Source: Thermoleophilia bacterium (GTDB lineage Bacteria; Actinomycetota; Thermoleophilia; Miltoncostaeales; Miltoncostaeaceae). From it: a stretch of 6,375 bases of DNA. The notes beneath the pieces are model-generated. The model was given only the letters and a program-made list of their open reading frames with translations, was not told the origin of the DNA and made no database searches. Position numbers and translations under genes: made by a program. Shown here piece after piece: positions 5,605 through 6,375 of the stretch. Location of the stretch: contig JADGPH010000119.1 of assembly GCA_017882555.1 (NCBI GenBank), positions 1 to 6,375 on the forward strand, in the 5' to 3' direction. Numbering within the stretch: the first letter of the stretch is position 1; every line of letters starts with the position of its first letter.

Positions 5605-5613
5605 GCGACGATC
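5593..5613. terminator. Hairpin with the two convergent stop codons in its loop
   Basis: GTCGC (5596-5600) and GCGAC (5605-5609) pair around the tetraloop CTAA (5601-5604). GAT (5593-5595) and ATC (5611-5613) extend the stem to 8 bp, with G5610 bulged. The loop is exactly the overlap of the sigma TAA and the carboxylase TAG. Being symmetric, it could act as a weak terminator or 3'-end stabiliser in both directions. There is no T tract, so termination activity is a guess. Confidence 0.4.
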
Positions 5614-6375
5614 GCAATCACTTGGTCGGCATCGACGGACTGGCCCTCGCTCACCGAGAGCTCTTTGACGGTGCCGGCTCGATGGGCTGCGACCTCGTTC
5701 TCCATCTTCATCGCCTCGACGATGCACAAGACCTCGCCCTCGCCGACCTCCTGGCCCTCGGTGACCAGGACGCGCAACACGGTGCCCTGCATGGGCGTCG
5801 TGACGGCCTCGATCGGCTGACCCGGCCTGCCGCTGCGCCCCCCGGCGCCATGTTTCAGGTGCGCCTTGGCACGCGGTGCAGGTGCGGCTCCGACCCCGGC
5901 TTGGCTTGCGGGAATGCTCAAGCGCACGCCAAAGCGCCGGCCGTCCACCTCGGCCGTGAACTCGCGCACAACCTGCGGCTCGTCCGTATCGACGGTCTCG
6001 CTCGGGCCCCCAAGTGGCGACCGCCCGGAATCCGAAAGCGACGTCGCGGCGTCGGCGAGTCGCGCCACCGCGTCGTGGCACGCGCCCCCGTCGATGAACT
6101 CCTGAAGGCCAAAGAGCCACGTGTGGAAGGGGATCAACGTCGCCGGACCCTCAACCACGTACTCGTCGAGCGCACGCAACATGCGTCGCCGGGCCGACTC
6201 GCGATCGACATCCCACACGATCAGTTTGGCAACCATCGGATCGTAAAGCTCGGAGATCCGGGTCCCGGCCCGAACTCCGGAATCGACACGTACGCCCGGG
6301 CCGGCAGGTTCCCGGTATTGGGTAATCAACGCGGGCGACGGCAGGAAGCGCTTGGACGCATCCTCGGCGTTGATC
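5601..6375 (-). CDS. Acyl-CoA (acetyl/propionyl-CoA) carboxylase alpha subunit: biotin carboxylase C-terminal domain plus biotin carrier domain (5' end outside window)
   Basis: The visible 257 residues form the C-terminal part of a fused biotin carboxylase/biotin carboxyl carrier protein. This subunit carboxylates biotin using ATP and bicarbonate and passes CO2 to a separate carboxyltransferase, giving malonyl- or methylmalonyl-CoA. The frame is open to the window edge and starts with INAEDASKRFLPSP, the biotin carboxylase C-terminal signature (the catalytic Arg of RINAED lies just outside). GPGVRVDSG, LYDPMVAKLIVW and ALDEYVVEGPATLIPFH follow. After a linker of about 100 residues containing FTAEVDGRRFGVRL, the biotinyl domain (last 67 residues) has PMQGTV and EAMKMENE, with the biotinylated Lys (codon 5706-5708) 35 residues from the C-terminus counting itself, as is usual. 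The TTG at 6329 is an internal Leu codon, not a start. Acetyl-, propionyl- or other acyl-CoA specificity is set by the partner and cannot be read here. Confidence 0.93.
   Translation of the reverse strand, partial: INAEDASKRFLPSPALITQYREPAGPGVRVDSGVRAGTRISELYDPMVAKLIVWDVDRESARRRMLRALDEYVVEGPATLIPFHTWLFGLQEFIDGGACHDAVARLADAATSLSDSGRSPLGGPSETVDTDEPQVVREFTAEVDGRRFGVRLSIPASQAGVGAAPAPRAKAHLKHGAGGRSGRPGQPIEAVTTPMQGTVLRVLVTEGQEVGEGEVLCIVEAMKMENEVAAHRAGTVKELSVSEGQSVDADQVIAIVA

Noticed and set aside
4624..6120. A 498-codon minus-strand open frame crossing the sigma gene and the carboxylase gene
   Set aside because: It overlaps the real carboxylase frame on the same strand and is antisense to the sigma factor. 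Its Arg/Gly-rich translation shows no recognisable motif.

Overview
The window is GC-rich and densely packed. It looks like chromosomal DNA of an actinobacterium, possibly a deep-branching class such as Thermoleophilia. The grounds are the sequence style of SucC/SucD, the fused biotin carboxylase/BCCP subunit, GTG and TTG starts, a TAGGAT-type -10 element and a GC hairpin terminator without a U tract. The lineage is inferred from remembered family sequences, not from a search.

Layout, left to right: (1) the 3' end of an alpha/beta-hydrolase gene (+). (2) A convergent PLP-dependent aminotransferase gene (-), whose stop codon overlaps the hydrolase stop. (3) A divergent intergenic region of about 150 bp with an 18-bp perfect palindrome and a TAGGAT -10 box. 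(4) The sucC-sucD operon (+), overlapping by ATGA and encoding both subunits of succinyl-CoA synthetase (TCA cycle). (5) A 236-bp intergenic region with a strong hairpin terminator, a DosR-box-like sequence, a 13-bp palindrome and a possible -10. (6) A small universal stress protein gene (+) with a strong ribosome binding site. (7) A group-2-like sigma-70 factor gene (+) with non-consensus promoter-contact residues. (8) The 3' part of an acyl-CoA carboxylase alpha subunit gene (-), whose stop codon overlaps the sigma stop inside a small hairpin.

The genes fall into central/acyl-CoA metabolism (sucCD, acyl-CoA carboxylase, aminotransferase) and stress or regulation (Usp, sigma factor). I see no mobile element, CRISPR array, tRNA or rRNA, and no clear new multi-gene system. 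The points most worth a second look are the altered DNA-contact residues of the sigma factor, the DosR-like site before usp, the operator-like palindrome before sucCD, and the two convergent 4-nt stop-codon overlaps, one of which is the loop of a hairpin.
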